A DNA stretch of 64,000 bases from Agrilactobacillus yilanensis (GTDB taxonomy: Bacteria > Bacillota > Bacilli > Lactobacillales > Lactobacillaceae), in the NCBI RefSeq assembly GCF_003946725.1, contig NZ_RHOY01000005.1, positions 1 through 64,000 on the forward strand. Direction: 5' to 3'. The position numbers and the translations under genes were made by a program. Of this stretch, positions 25,068 to 33,686 are shown piece after piece (the first letter of the stretch is position 1; each line of letters starts with the position of its first letter). The notes beneath the pieces were generated by a model. The model saw only the letters and a list, made by a program, of their open reading frames with translations, had not been told where the DNA came from and made no database searches.

Positions 25068-26135
25068 ATGCAAAATATTGCGATTTATCATCGGCGACTA
25101 TATCAAATTACTTTTGGCTTACTTTTGATACTCGCTTTTTGGGGAAATTTACCAATTTTTATTCTAACTATCGTTTTTATTACCACTTTTTTGCTGTTAA
25201 AAACTTTTACAACGCTAGATGCTAATCGGCAGTTAAAGTTTATTTTGAGCAGTAGCTATCTAATTATGATGATTTTGCAAATCGTCTTTAACACAACCAT
25301 CACATTTTCCACTACCAGTCACACACCATTTACGTTACATTTGATCGCTGCTTTATTGTTACCACTACCGTTCTTACTTGCACCTATTTTAACCCGTGTC
25401 AATTTAAAATCTTTTTATTTACCATCTGTTGATGAATTAGAAACCATCAGCTTTGCAGCCTTTCAAAAAAATCAAGCTAAAATCCAGCAGCTGCTACATA
25501 ATGCTAATCACTTTAAAAAAGTTTTAAGGCCAACAAACCTACAACCTATTTTTAGCGATCTGCATCGACACAGTGCCACCCACTACATTAACAATGGCAC
25601 CTTAAATTCCGATTATTTCAAAAGAGCCGCTGCAACTTTAGATGATCCTTATTTGTATATTGCGGTATCAAATACCGGTAGCGCTGCCAGTGAACTCATC
25701 GCTTTATTCACACAAAAGCAATTTAACCACACCTCTTTGAGTTTTGATCCAGACTTAGATACGATCATCAGTTACAACGGTGGCGAACGGGTTTACCCAC
25801 CCGGTTTAAATCCCGAAATGGTTGCCTCGTTTCACAAGAAACCTGACGCCTCCATTCTCATCTACCGCCTACCAGTTACCCGAGCCCAAAAACAAACTGT
25901 GCTAGATACAATCTCCAAAATCAATGAAACCGGCAGTGCCTATAATATTTTGGGTCTTGTCACAAAACACTCCTTACGGCGTAACATTATGTTTTGCTCA
26001 CAGTTTGTTTATAAAATGCTCCAAATTGCCGACATCACTTACTTTGAAAAACAACCGGGACACGTCCAACCAACAGACTTTATTGAATTAGATTATCACC
26101 GACAACTAGAATACGTCTCTGAAATTAAATTTTGA
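25068..26135 (+). CDS. membrane protein with YiiX/YebB-like permuted NlpC/P60 domain
   Basis: The 355-residue protein has an N-terminal region with three or four membrane segments (about 10-55, 60-80 and 88-112), a linker, and a C-terminal hydrolase-like domain from about 195. That domain has FNHTSLSFD (His about 220) before MFCSQFVYKML (Cys about 309). This order, His before Cys, is that of permuted papain-fold (YiiX/YebB) proteins. Some family members hydrolyse amide or ester bonds in lipids or peptidoglycan. Whether the domain faces in or out is not clear. It stands alone with a GGGGC ribosome site. Confidence 0.7.
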   Translation: MQNIAIYHRRLYQITFGLLLILAFWGNLPIFILTIVFITTFLLLKTFTTLDANRQLKFILSSSYLIMMILQIVFNTTITFSTTSHTPFTLHLIAALLLPLPFLLAPILTRVNLKSFYLPSVDELETISFAAFQKNQAKIQQLLHNANHFKKVLRPTNLQPIFSDLHRHSATHYINNGTLNSDYFKRAAATLDDPYLYIAVSNTGSAASELIALFTQKQFNHTSLSFDPDLDTIISYNGGERVYPPGLNPEMVASFHKKPDASILIYRLPVTRAQKQTVLDTISKINETGSAYNILGLVTKHSLRRNIMFCSQFVYKMLQIADITYFEKQPGHVQPTDFIELDYHRQLEYVSEIKF

Positions 26136-26170
26136 TCATACAAGCACGAACCAACATTCAAAATCGCTAC

Positions 26171-26216
26171 AAAAAAAGCGCTGAATCAAAAGTTAACTAG
26201 CTTTTAATTCAGCGCT
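26171..26216. terminator. bidirectional terminator after the YiiX-like gene
   Basis: AAGCGCTGAAT(C)AAAAG pairs with CTTTT-ATTCAGCGCT. It lies between convergent genes; the A7 at 26171 serves the minus-strand ytxH gene. Confidence 0.82.
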
Positions 26217-26238
26217 ATCTATTTACTTAAATAATCTA

Positions 26239-26796
26239 TTAAGCTTCAGGATGCGTCTGCGTATCTTCTGCATCCGTATCGTCCATATCTACTTCTGGCT
26301 CAGGATCTAGTGCATCCGCCACTTTAAGATCAACACCATCTTCAGCTTTTGCTTCTTGAAAAGCAGATTGAACTTGAGCAGCATCTTCAGCTTGTGCATC
26401 TAGTGGATCAGTCGCATCAATGACAATATCATCATAATCGTCCCGATCTGTTTTTTCCTCTAATTGTTCTCTAGCAGCATCAAAATGAGCACGTAAGTTA
26501 GAAGTTACATGATCAAACGGTTGTTTAGCAGCACTTACTTTATCGCCTAAGTCAATATCTGGTGCTCTATCTAAAAAATCACTGAGTTTCTCACCAGTAC
26601 CCGCCTTCAAATCCTCGGCAGCATCAGCCGCATAATCATAATAACGCTTACCTGTAGATGTCAATTTTTCTTTCAAATCTTGTAATTTCTCTTGAGTTTG
26701 TGCCCCTGTCTTAGGTGCTAACAATAAAGCCGCTGCAAAGGCAACTGTACTACCTAAAGTGAAGCCTAAAAAGAAATGATCATTTTTTTTACTCAT
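26239..26796 (-). CDS. YtxH-domain protein
   Basis: This 185-residue protein has one N-terminal membrane segment (about 8-27, GFTLGSTVAFAAALLLAPKTG, with the YtxH signature at its end), a charged helical stretch, and an acidic Asp/Glu/Ala-rich C-terminus. YtxH proteins are general-stress or membrane-associated proteins of unknown activity, often next to a DUF948 protein as here. Start: ATG 26796 with GGAGG 8 nt upstream; the upstream in-frame ATG at 26811 lies before that site. It follows the DUF948 gene (upstream) by 37 nt, so the two form an operon. Confidence 0.85.
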   Translation of the reverse strand: MSKKNDHFFLGFTLGSTVAFAAALLLAPKTGAQTQEKLQDLKEKLTSTGKRYYDYAADAAEDLKAGTGEKLSDFLDRAPDIDLGDKVSAAKQPFDHVTSNLRAHFDAAREQLEEKTDRDDYDDIVIDATDPLDAQAEDAAQVQSAFQEAKAEDGVDLKVADALDPEPEVDMDDTDAEDTQTHPEA

Positions 26797-26833
26797 AACA
26801 TCGTCCTCCATTTTTAAGAATTACAATTATTAT

Positions 26834-27253
26834 CTAGCCTTGACGCTTCTTTCTAAAACGATTAAAGGCACCAACGCCCTTGGCAAATGCTCCCAGCTTA
26901 GATGTAGATTCTGCAGTGGCACTCACTTTAGATGCTAAATTTCTAGAACTGGCATTTAGATCTTGCAAGCTTTCACCTAAATCACCAGCTGCTTGAAATA
27001 CTGGATCGATGGTCTGAACTTTGCCGTTCACATCATCTAATAGTTTGTTGCTTTTGTCTAACAAGCCTTCCACCTGTGTTGCTAAAATTTCAGCCTTATC
27101 ATTGACGATTTCAACCGTTTGATTGACAAGTTTGACACTGTTCTTCAATTCTGACGTCACTTTTGTTAATTTTGTCAATAATACAGCAATGAATAACACT
27201 AAGATTAAAAAGGCACCGGCCGCAATTAATCCCGCAATTTCTCCACCTGACAT
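26834..27253 (-). CDS. DUF948 family membrane protein
   Basis: A 139-residue protein with an N-terminal membrane segment (about 7-27) followed by a long coiled-coil-like helix (about 28-115) with heptads of Leu/Val/Thr, and a basic end (FNRFRKKRQG). DUF948 proteins are usual partners of YtxH proteins and are linked to stress responses in B. subtilis, without a known reaction. It is the first gene of the DUF948-YtxH pair and diverges from the mechanosensitive channel gene. Confidence 0.87.
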   Translation of the reverse strand: MSGGEIAGLIAAGAFLILVLFIAVLLTKLTKVTSELKNSVKLVNQTVEIVNDKAEILATQVEGLLDKSNKLLDDVNGKVQTIDPVFQAAGDLGESLQDLNASSRNLASKVSATAESTSKLGAFAKGVGAFNRFRKKRQG

Positions 27254-27392
27254 ATTTCATATACCTCCGCTATTTGATTATTGTTTTTAGCATATCATTA
27301 ATTAACTTTCGCTTCAATTTATTGGAAAAATTTTATTCCGGCTTCATTCCGTGATAAACTTAAATTTACAAAATTATGATGGAGTGACTGCC

Positions 27393-28313
27393 GTGAATGG
27401 CCTGTTTTTATTAGCAAGTGAATCAATTGCTGAGAGTTCTGTTAAAGCAATTCAAAAGAATACAAATGTTTTTCAAAGACTATGGTCTAGCATTAACTGG
27501 GATCAAGTTGTCTCTAAAATTATTTCCACCTTCTTAACCTTACTCGCCTTTAGCCTCTTGTTTTGGATTTTAAATAAAATTGGCCGTCGAATTATCAACC
27601 ATTTGTTTAGACGCTACGGCCGCAATAAAAATTTTTCTTTAAATCGAGTCAGTACAATCCACTCTTTGATGATGAATTTATTTAGTTATGTTTTACTATT
27701 TTTTTATTTATACGCCATGCTCTCTACCTTAGGTGTCCCTGTAGGTACCTTACTCGCCGGTGCTGGCGTTTTAAGTTTAGCATTAGGTCTTGGTGCCCAA
27801 GGGTTCGTCAACGACCTAGTCACTGGTATTTTTATCCTCATTGAACAGCAGTTTGATGTTGGCGATGTGGTTACAATCGGTGCCATCACCGGAACGATTA
27901 GTGCTATTGGTTTGCGGACAACCCAAGTCCGTAGTGCAGATGGGACTTTGAACTTTGTCCCTAACCGAAACATTTCAATCGTCAGCAATAAATCTCGCGG
28001 TGACCGCCAAGTTTTGATCAATCTTCGGGTGCATACCGATACAAACATTGACCAATTGGAACAAATTATAAAAGCAACTAACCAAACACTTACTCCAGAT
28101 TTTCCAGAAATTAAACAAGGTCCAGAATTATTAGGTCTCACCGATCTAGGTCAAGGCCAGTTAGCCTACCAAATTCAAATGTTTACATTACATGGTGATG
28201 AAATTCGCATTCAACGTATCTTTTTAAAAGCTTACTTAGATGCCTTAAAAGCAGAAAATATTCATTTGCCAGAAACTGGTCTAAATCTAAATTATACGCC
28301 CCCCAAGTCATAA
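27393..28313 (+). CDS. small-conductance mechanosensitive channel (MscS family)
   Basis: Channel protein of about 306 residues. Membrane segments lie near 33-55, 80-105 and the pore helix at 115-140, which is Gly/Ala-rich (GAGVLSLALGLGAQGFVNDLV). A cytoplasmic beta domain (FDVGDVVTIG, RSADGTLNFVPN) and an alpha/beta domain follow. It releases solutes on osmotic downshock. Start: GTG 27393 after GGAG at 8-nt spacing; the open frame back to 27351 has no site. It lies 12 nt upstream of the DUF368 gene. Confidence 0.9.
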   Translation: MNGLFLLASESIAESSVKAIQKNTNVFQRLWSSINWDQVVSKIISTFLTLLAFSLLFWILNKIGRRIINHLFRRYGRNKNFSLNRVSTIHSLMMNLFSYVLLFFYLYAMLSTLGVPVGTLLAGAGVLSLALGLGAQGFVNDLVTGIFILIEQQFDVGDVVTIGAITGTISAIGLRTTQVRSADGTLNFVPNRNISIVSNKSRGDRQVLINLRVHTDTNIDQLEQIIKATNQTLTPDFPEIKQGPELLGLTDLGQGQLAYQIQMFTLHGDEIRIQRIFLKAYLDALKAENIHLPETGLNLNYTPPKS

Positions 28314-28325
28314 CTTAAGGAGCTC

Positions 28326-29228
28326 ATGATGCAATTTCTTAACTCTATTAAAGGCTTTTTAATCGGGATTGCTTTAGTTATTCCTGGTCTTTCTGGCAGT
28401 ATTTTTGCCGTCATTGTCGGTCTGTATGAACCTTTAATTGCAGCGATCAATGACTTTAAAAAAGCCCCTAAACAGCAATTAAGGTTCTTAACACCAATTG
28501 GTATCGGCGCTGTTATCGGTGTTTTATTTTCCACAAAAGTTGTTTTGTGGCTGTCTCAGCGTTTTCCCATCCCTGCGTATGCTTTTTTCCTAGGTCTCGT
28601 ATTAGGCATTCTGCCATTTATCTGGCGTAAACTTAAGCAGATCCATTTCAAATGGCCTTATCTACTATTAACACTAGGTGGCTTTTTGTTAATTTTAGGT
28701 CTGACTTATCTTGGTAGCGGTCATTCTGAAAGTTACATTCGCTTAACCGCCCTTTCCAGTTGGTCAGATGCTGGCCAAATGGTTTTTGCCGGTGCTTTTT
28801 CAGTTGCTTTAATGATTATTCCGGGAATTTCCGGCTCGATCATGCTGATGGTGATTGCCCAATATGGTACGGTTTACAACGCAGTGGGGCAAATTGTAGA
28901 TCTGCTTAAATATCTACTACAAGGTGATTTTACCGCTGCTAAAGCAAGTTTTCAGACTGTGCTTTTAATTGGCCCCTTTATTATAGGTGCACTGATCGGA
29001 ACTATTTTAGTTGCAAAATTAATGCATTACTTATTAAAACATTTTGAAAGTCAAGTGTACTATGGTGTCTTAGGTGTTGTCTTAGCCGCAAGTATTATTT
29101 TATGGCAAAGTGGTATCCAACCGGCAATGACGCCGGCAACAACTTGGCTCGATCTGCTCTGGATCCCATTTATGATTATCATTGGTATTTTAGCAACTAT
29201 CTTCTTAGATAAACCAGAAACAACCTGA
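28326..29228 (+). CDS. DUF368 membrane protein (candidate undecaprenyl-phosphate translocase)
   Basis: This 300-residue protein has about eight membrane segments and an internal repeat. Each half carries a re-entrant motif, IPGLSGS (about 19-25) and IPGISGS (about 166-172). These are the DUF368 signatures. Members such as PopT have been shown to recycle undecaprenyl phosphate; that role here is by family only. It follows the MscS gene in one operon and ends at a bidirectional terminator. A DedA protein, from the other family with this role, is at 3168-3827. Confidence 0.88.
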   Translation: MMQFLNSIKGFLIGIALVIPGLSGSIFAVIVGLYEPLIAAINDFKKAPKQQLRFLTPIGIGAVIGVLFSTKVVLWLSQRFPIPAYAFFLGLVLGILPFIWRKLKQIHFKWPYLLLTLGGFLLILGLTYLGSGHSESYIRLTALSSWSDAGQMVFAGAFSVALMIIPGISGSIMLMVIAQYGTVYNAVGQIVDLLKYLLQGDFTAAKASFQTVLLIGPFIIGALIGTILVAKLMHYLLKHFESQVYYGVLGVVLAASIILWQSGIQPAMTPATTWLDLLWIPFMIIIGILATIFLDKPETT

Positions 29229-29262
29229 CCTTGCAAAATTGTAAGTTTTCTGTCATCTAATC

Positions 29263-29312
29263 AAATAGGCTTCTAAATCAGAATTTTACTTTTGATTTAG
29301 AAGCCTATTTAT
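29263..29312. terminator. bidirectional terminator, DUF368 / Nudix
   Basis: AAATAGGCTTCTAAATCA pairs with TGATTTAGAAGCCTATTT around a ~12-nt loop. The stem is perfect over 18 bp. Confidence 0.92.
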
Positions 29313-29353
29313 TTTATAAATTTAAGTTATGCACACCGTTTAACCATAATTTT

Positions 29354-29770
29354 TCACGTTCTTGTCAAATACTGGTTAGCTTTTATTAAGACGTTTTTTA
29401 AATTATCATAGGTTAATTTAGCCAAAGCGTCCTCATAGTCAAACCATCGGATCGCACTAATTTCAGCTAACTGTTTTGTCGTTTCTACAGTAGGTGCCAC
29501 TTCGCTCACATAAAAAATCGAAACTTTTGTTTTGCCATTAGGCAGCGGATAGCGAATTTCTTCAGTAAAATTCATATCTACCGTAACATCCAAATTTGTT
29601 TCTTCTTTAATTTCTCGAATAGCGGCTTGTTCTTTTGTTTCGCCAGCTTCCACATGTCCTTTAGCAAAACCCCAGAAATGCCGATCCTTACTTTCAACCA
29701 ATAAGTACTGCAACTTACCGGCAATTCGGCTATAAATAACTGCACCAGTGGCGACTTCATATTCTGTCAA
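29354..29770 (-). CDS. Nudix hydrolase, diadenosine tetraphosphatase type
   Basis: Nudix protein of 138 residues. The box GHVEAGET...REIKEETNLD (about 38-60) contains the metal-binding glutamates. The flanking sequence (YEVATGAVIY, FWGFAKGHVE) is that of bis(5'-nucleosyl)-tetraphosphatases, which split Ap4A to ATP and AMP. It starts 3 nt after the dapL stop on the same strand, so the two genes are likely co-transcribed. Specificity is by similarity. Confidence 0.88.
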   Translation of the reverse strand: MTEYEVATGAVIYSRIAGKLQYLLVESKDRHFWGFAKGHVEAGETKEQAAIREIKEETNLDVTVDMNFTEEIRYPLPNGKTKVSIFYVSEVAPTVETTKQLAEISAIRWFDYEDALAKLTYDNLKNVLIKANQYLTRT

Positions 29771-29773
29771 TTT

Positions 29774-30910
29774 TTACACCTGCTTATCTCGATATCTTAA
29801 GAACGGTTCAATCGCATTGATCCCTTTTTCAATAGCTGCTTCATCTGGTGCTAAATGCTCAGAATGTAAGGCATAAGGACTGTCCACCCCTAACCAAAAC
29901 ATGGTGCCCTTAATTTTAGAAAGCAAAAAGCCAAAATCTTCACCAGTCATTGCTGGTTTTGTTTCAATAAAGTTCACATCCGCTTGTGCCTTCATGAAAT
30001 CCATAAAGTTTTGTGTCAGTGTTTCGTCATTTTCAACAGGTAAATACCCGCCCTGTTCTAAAGTTAAATCCGCTTTGCATTGGTACATGACCTCAATACC
30101 TTGAACAATTTCACGAACCCGTTGCTGCACATGTAAATTCATTTTTTGCGTCAGTGCTCGAATCGTGCCATCAATTTGTGCCTGTCCAGCAATCACATTC
30201 ATCGTCGTGCCTGCTGAAAAATGACCTAATGTCACAACCGCCCCTTCAATTGGATCGACACTCCGGCTCACAACAGTTTGCAATTGATTCACCAGGGCCG
30301 CCCCAGCAACGACCATATCATTTGCCATGTGCGGATAAGCGGCATGTCCAGATTTCCCATGTAAGGTAATATGGATCTCGCAAGTACCAGCAAATAAAGT
30401 GCCTAAACAACAGCCAATAGCACCGGTGGGCAGCTGTGGATTGTCATGCAGGCCATAAATTTCATCTGGCAGCCATTCATTCAATGCCCCCGCTTCATAC
30501 AAACGTTTACCACCACTAGCATTTTCTTCAGCGGGTTGGAAAATAAATAATAAGTTATGTGCTGGCTGTTCATCGGCAAAACGCGATAATAAGCCAAGTG
30601 CCACCGTCATGTGGATATCATGACCACAAGCATGCATGCGACCGGGATGTTTAGAAGCATACGGCAATCCTGTGGCTTCTTCAACAGGTAAACCATCAAT
30701 ATCTGTCCGATAACCAATTGTATAATCATCTTTTTTACCGGTGACATGAACTAAAATAGCGGTTTGATAAGTCTTAATTGTCAAATAATCTTGAGGTAAT
30801 GCTTGGATTGTTTTAAGTAAGAAAGCCTGAGTCTCAACTTCTTCCAATCCAATTTCTGGAATTTGATGAAGCTGACGCCGAATTTCAATCAATTGCGCTG
30901 CTGATAACAT
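29774..30910 (-). CDS. dapL: N-acetyldiaminopimelate deacetylase (M20 amidohydrolase)
   Basis: Metal-dependent amidohydrolase of 378 residues. Its N-terminus (RRQLHQIPEIGLEEVET) and motifs YRTDIDGLP, HACGHDIHM (metal ligands), QPAEE and LHGKSGHAAYPH are those of the YkuR/DapL group. It removes acetyl from N-acetyl-LL-diaminopimelate, giving the meso-DAP/lysine precursor. Hippurate hydrolase-like enzymes are the main alternative. The neighbour dapD supplies the preceding acetylation step, which supports the assignment. A terminator (30950-30990) lies between the two, so dapL may have its own promoter. Confidence 0.87.
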   Translation of the reverse strand: MLSAAQLIEIRRQLHQIPEIGLEEVETQAFLLKTIQALPQDYLTIKTYQTAILVHVTGKKDDYTIGYRTDIDGLPVEEATGLPYASKHPGRMHACGHDIHMTVALGLLSRFADEQPAHNLLFIFQPAEENASGGKRLYEAGALNEWLPDEIYGLHDNPQLPTGAIGCCLGTLFAGTCEIHITLHGKSGHAAYPHMANDMVVAGAALVNQLQTVVSRSVDPIEGAVVTLGHFSAGTTMNVIAGQAQIDGTIRALTQKMNLHVQQRVREIVQGIEVMYQCKADLTLEQGGYLPVENDETLTQNFMDFMKAQADVNFIETKPAMTGEDFGFLLSKIKGTMFWLGVDSPYALHSEHLAPDEAAIEKGINAIEPFLRYRDKQV

Positions 30911-30949
30911 AAGTTGACCTCACTTTTAATAAAATAACTGCTCGAAATA

Positions 30950-30990
30950 AAAGGGTCAGCCAAAATTTAAGTTTTGTCTTGACCCTTTTT
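30950..30990 (-). terminator. dapD terminator
   Basis: Minus strand AAAGGGTCA(A)GACAAAAC pairs with GTTTTG-(G)CTGACCCTTT, then TTATTT. It lies between dapD and dapL, which are on the same strand. Confidence 0.78.
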
Positions 30991-30994
30991 ATTC

Positions 30995-31702
30995 TTAAAT
31001 ATTTCTCAAAGCATCTTGTAATTCTGTTTTGCTTCGCGTCTTAGTATCAATATGCTTGATAACTTTAGCAGGGACACCTGCCACAACGGTATTTTCTGGA
31101 ACATCTTCTGTTACGATTGCGCCAGCAGCAACAACTGCACCTTTGCCCACATGAACGCCTTCAATAATGACCGCATTTGCACCGACCAAAACATCATCTT
31201 CCACAATGACAGGTGTTGCTGAAGCCGGTTCAACGACCCCTGCTAAAACCGCACCGGCACCAATATGTGCATGCTTACCAACAGTTGCGCGGCCGCCTAA
31301 AACAGCGCCCATATCAATCATTGTGCCTTCACCAATGACAGAACCAATATTAATAATAGCCCCCATCATGATTACAGCGTTATCTGCAATAGTGACTTGA
31401 TTACGAATGATGGCCCCCGGTTCAATTCGAGCATTGTATTGTTTCAAATCTGCTAATGGTACCGCTGAATTTCGAGCATCATTTTCAAGATGATATTGGC
31501 TAATATTAGCCTCATTTTCCTTTAAGAAAGGTGCAATAACTGACCAATCGCCAAAGATCGTACCCGTCTTGGATTCCAAGTAATCTTCAATACCTTCAGG
31601 AATTGTTAATTTTGCCAAATCCCCTTTAAGATAAACCTTTACCGGCGTCTTTTTCTCAGCATTTCCAATATAATTAATGATTTCTTGTGCACTTAAAGCC
31701 AT
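30995..31702 (-). CDS. dapD: tetrahydrodipicolinate N-acetyltransferase
   Basis: A 235-residue acyltransferase with an N-terminal helical domain (1-85) and a left-handed beta helix made of hexapeptide repeats (about 88-205: [43 protein letters not shown]). It acetylates tetrahydrodipicolinate in the acetylase branch of lysine/DAP synthesis (DapH type). It lies 34 nt downstream of the CBS protein gene, forming an operon with it, as in the ykuL-ykuQ region of Bacillus. Confidence 0.93.
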   Translation of the reverse strand: MALSAQEIINYIGNAEKKTPVKVYLKGDLAKLTIPEGIEDYLESKTGTIFGDWSVIAPFLKENEANISQYHLENDARNSAVPLADLKQYNARIEPGAIIRNQVTIADNAVIMMGAIINIGSVIGEGTMIDMGAVLGGRATVGKHAHIGAGAVLAGVVEPASATPVIVEDDVLVGANAVIIEGVHVGKGAVVAAGAIVTEDVPENTVVAGVPAKVIKHIDTKTRSKTELQDALRNI

Positions 31703-31736
31703 ACAAAATCTCCTTTAATCTTTATTTAATTTTCTA

Positions 31737-32207
31737 CTAATCTCTATTATCCATTAAATTCAGATTTTTATCAAAGTTATGGGCTAAATAATTTAAACTT
31801 TTCATCATTTCACGTCTTGTAATGATCCCTACAAAATCTTGATCTTGGGAAACAACTGGTAAAAATGGATTATCCACCAATAAATGTAAAATTTCTTCTA
31901 AATCATAAGGATCTTGAACAGTATCGATTTCCCGATCCATCACTTCACCAACCGTCATACCGTCCAAACGCTGTAAGTCAATATCATCTAAACCTAACAT
32001 TTGTTCTGTAATTAACGGCATGGATAATTCACCCATAAATTTAGACTCATGGTCTAATACCGGAATCCGGCTGTAACGCACTTTTGTCAGCACTAAGAAA
32101 GCATGGGCTAACGAATTATCCGCATTTAATGAAGCAACTTGACTGGCTGGTATTAAAAAATGTCGTTTATTCTTCATGAGCATATCGCTAATTTCAGTTG
32201 ATATCAT
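31737..32207 (-). CDS. cbpB: CBS-domain protein, CbpB/DarB (YkuL) family
   Basis: This 156-residue protein is made of two CBS motifs (about 10-65 and 85-150) after a short N-terminal LMKNKRHFLIPASQV segment. The CbpB/DarB family of Firmicutes binds c-di-AMP and controls the stringent-response enzyme Rel or pyruvate carboxylase; that is family knowledge. It is the first gene of a transcript with dapD. It starts after AAGGAG, and a TATAAT lies about 25 nt upstream. Confidence 0.85.
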   Translation of the reverse strand: MISTEISDMLMKNKRHFLIPASQVASLNADNSLAHAFLVLTKVRYSRIPVLDHESKFMGELSMPLITEQMLGLDDIDLQRLDGMTVGEVMDREIDTVQDPYDLEEILHLLVDNPFLPVVSQDQDFVGIITRREMMKSLNYLAHNFDKNLNLMDNRD

Positions 32208-32353
32208 TAATTGAAATTCTCCTTATTTGATTATACTGTACATTGTACCTTAGAAATTTGTAGATTCACCTATAGATTTATGAACAACTGCCGAAAATTA
32301 CCTTAAATATCTCTTAAACTGAGTTATTTTCAGTAAATAACTATAATCAGCCA

Positions 32354-32382
32354 TTTACTTGACTATAAGCTTTTGATAGAAT
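32354..32382 (+). promoter_or_regulatory. promoter of the aquaglyceroporin gene
   Basis: TTTACT (32354-32359), a 17-nt spacer, then TAGAAT (32377-32382), about 36 bp before the start codon. Confidence 0.55.
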
Positions 32383-32417
32383 AGGAAAGTTAATACACAA
32401 TTTAGGAGGCGCAATAC

Positions 32418-33146
32418 ATGTTTTCATTAGGTGCACGCCTAGTCGCTGAAGGCTTGGGTACGGCAATTATGGTTATTTTAGGTAACGGGTCTGTAGCCAA
32501 CGTCGAATTAAAAGGCACAAAGGGTAATAGTGCAGGTTGGATGGTTATCGCTGTAGGTTATGGCTGTGGGGTTATGATTCCAGCGCTACTCTTTGGTAGT
32601 ATTTCTGGGAACCATATTAATCCGGCCTTTACAATCGGTTTGGCTGTCAGCGGCCTGTTTCCATGGGCTGAAGTGTTACCCTACATCATTGTTCAAATGA
32701 TTGGGGCAATCGCAGGGCAAGCCGTCGTTGTTGCCATGTACAAACCCCATTACGACATTACCGAAGATCCTGAACATATTCTTGGCACATTTTCTACAAT
32801 TGACGCAACAACTAGTAAACTCAACGGCTTTATTTCAGAATTTGTCGGTTCATTTATCTTATTCTTCTCAGCACTAGGCATTACGAAAGCACCTTTTTTC
32901 CAAGACAATTTAGGCACTGCACATTTAGCATTGGGCTTTTTGGTTATGACTTTAGTAGCCTCACTTGGGGGCCCTACTGGACCAGCCTTAAACCCTGCGA
33001 GAGATTTAGGCCCTAGATTGCTGCATGCCATTTTACCACTGAAACATAAAGGTTCTTCTCAATGGGACTATGGTTGGGTGCCCGTTTTGGCCCCTATCTT
33101 AGCTGGTATTGCAGGTATTGCCCTTTATAAAACAGTATTCTTATAG
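32418..33146 (+). CDS. glpF: glycerol facilitator / aquaglyceroporin (MIP family)
   Basis: Channel protein of 242 residues with six membrane segments and two half-helices carrying NPA motifs (NHINPAFTIG at about 66-75 and ALNPARDLGPR near 193-203). The aspartate after the second NPAR marks the glycerol-conducting branch; water-only aquaporins lack it. Lactobacillal members also pass dihydroxyacetone, lactic acid or hydrogen peroxide. No glycerol kinase gene is adjacent. Start after AGGAGG. It is convergent with yfcE, only 3 nt apart at the stop codons. Confidence 0.9.
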   Translation: MFSLGARLVAEGLGTAIMVILGNGSVANVELKGTKGNSAGWMVIAVGYGCGVMIPALLFGSISGNHINPAFTIGLAVSGLFPWAEVLPYIIVQMIGAIAGQAVVVAMYKPHYDITEDPEHILGTFSTIDATTSKLNGFISEFVGSFILFFSALGITKAPFFQDNLGTAHLALGFLVMTLVASLGGPTGPALNPARDLGPRLLHAILPLKHKGSSQWDYGWVPVLAPILAGIAGIALYKTVFL

Positions 33147-33149
33147 CCC

Positions 33150-33668
33150 TTATTTTTTAAATTCAAAATGTAAATTTGGAACTGGTTTAAGTTGTCGATT
33201 ATAATAATCGACAACTATTTTTTTTGCCTCAGTGGTCACTATTGCAAAAGTACCCCGTAAATAAGCATACTGTCCCCGTGGCTGACTAATAGAACCTGGA
33301 TTCAGTAATAAGCGGCCTTGATCCATCGTGCAGGCTAATTGATGCGTATGGCCGTAAAAAATAAGATTAGCTTGATTTTTGAGACCGGCCTGATATAACT
33401 TATCCAATCCATAATTGACGCCCCACAAGTGCCCGTGAGCCACGAATATACGATCTGTGCCAACTTCTAAAGTGGCTGACTCTGGAAATTGCGCATCAAA
33501 ATCCATATTCCCGCAAACGATCGTCATTTCTTGAACCATCGGATCTTTAAAATTCAACTCAGAATCCCCGCAATGGATAAAAGCATCCACTTGTGTCTTA
33601 TAAGTTTTTAAAAGGGTTTGTAAAATAGCTTGATCGCCATGATTATCGCTCACAATTAAGTATTTCAT
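33150..33668 (-). CDS. yfcE: metallophosphoesterase, YfcE/MJ0936 family
   Basis: Metal-dependent phosphodiesterase of 172 residues. Its motifs in order are SDNHGD (7-12), HCGDSE, CGNMDFD, VAHGHLWG and FYGHTHQ. It is a compact form with no signal. Enzymes of this group cleave bis-pNPP and cyclic or mononucleotide substrates in vitro; the in vivo substrate is uncertain. It is the third gene of murI-rdgB-yfcE, with an 18-nt gap, an order conserved in many Firmicutes. Confidence 0.9.
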   Translation of the reverse strand: MKYLIVSDNHGDQAILQTLLKTYKTQVDAFIHCGDSELNFKDPMVQEMTIVCGNMDFDAQFPESATLEVGTDRIFVAHGHLWGVNYGLDKLYQAGLKNQANLIFYGHTHQLACTMDQGRLLLNPGSISQPRGQYAYLRGTFAIVTTEAKKIVVDYYNRQLKPVPNLHFEFKK

Positions 33669-33686
33669 ATTAAGCCCACCTTAAAA

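Noticed and set aside
27704-28141. 145-residue minus-strand open frame inside the MscS gene
   Set aside because: It lies fully within a clear MscS coding frame, has no ribosome site, and its composition is that of an antisense frame.
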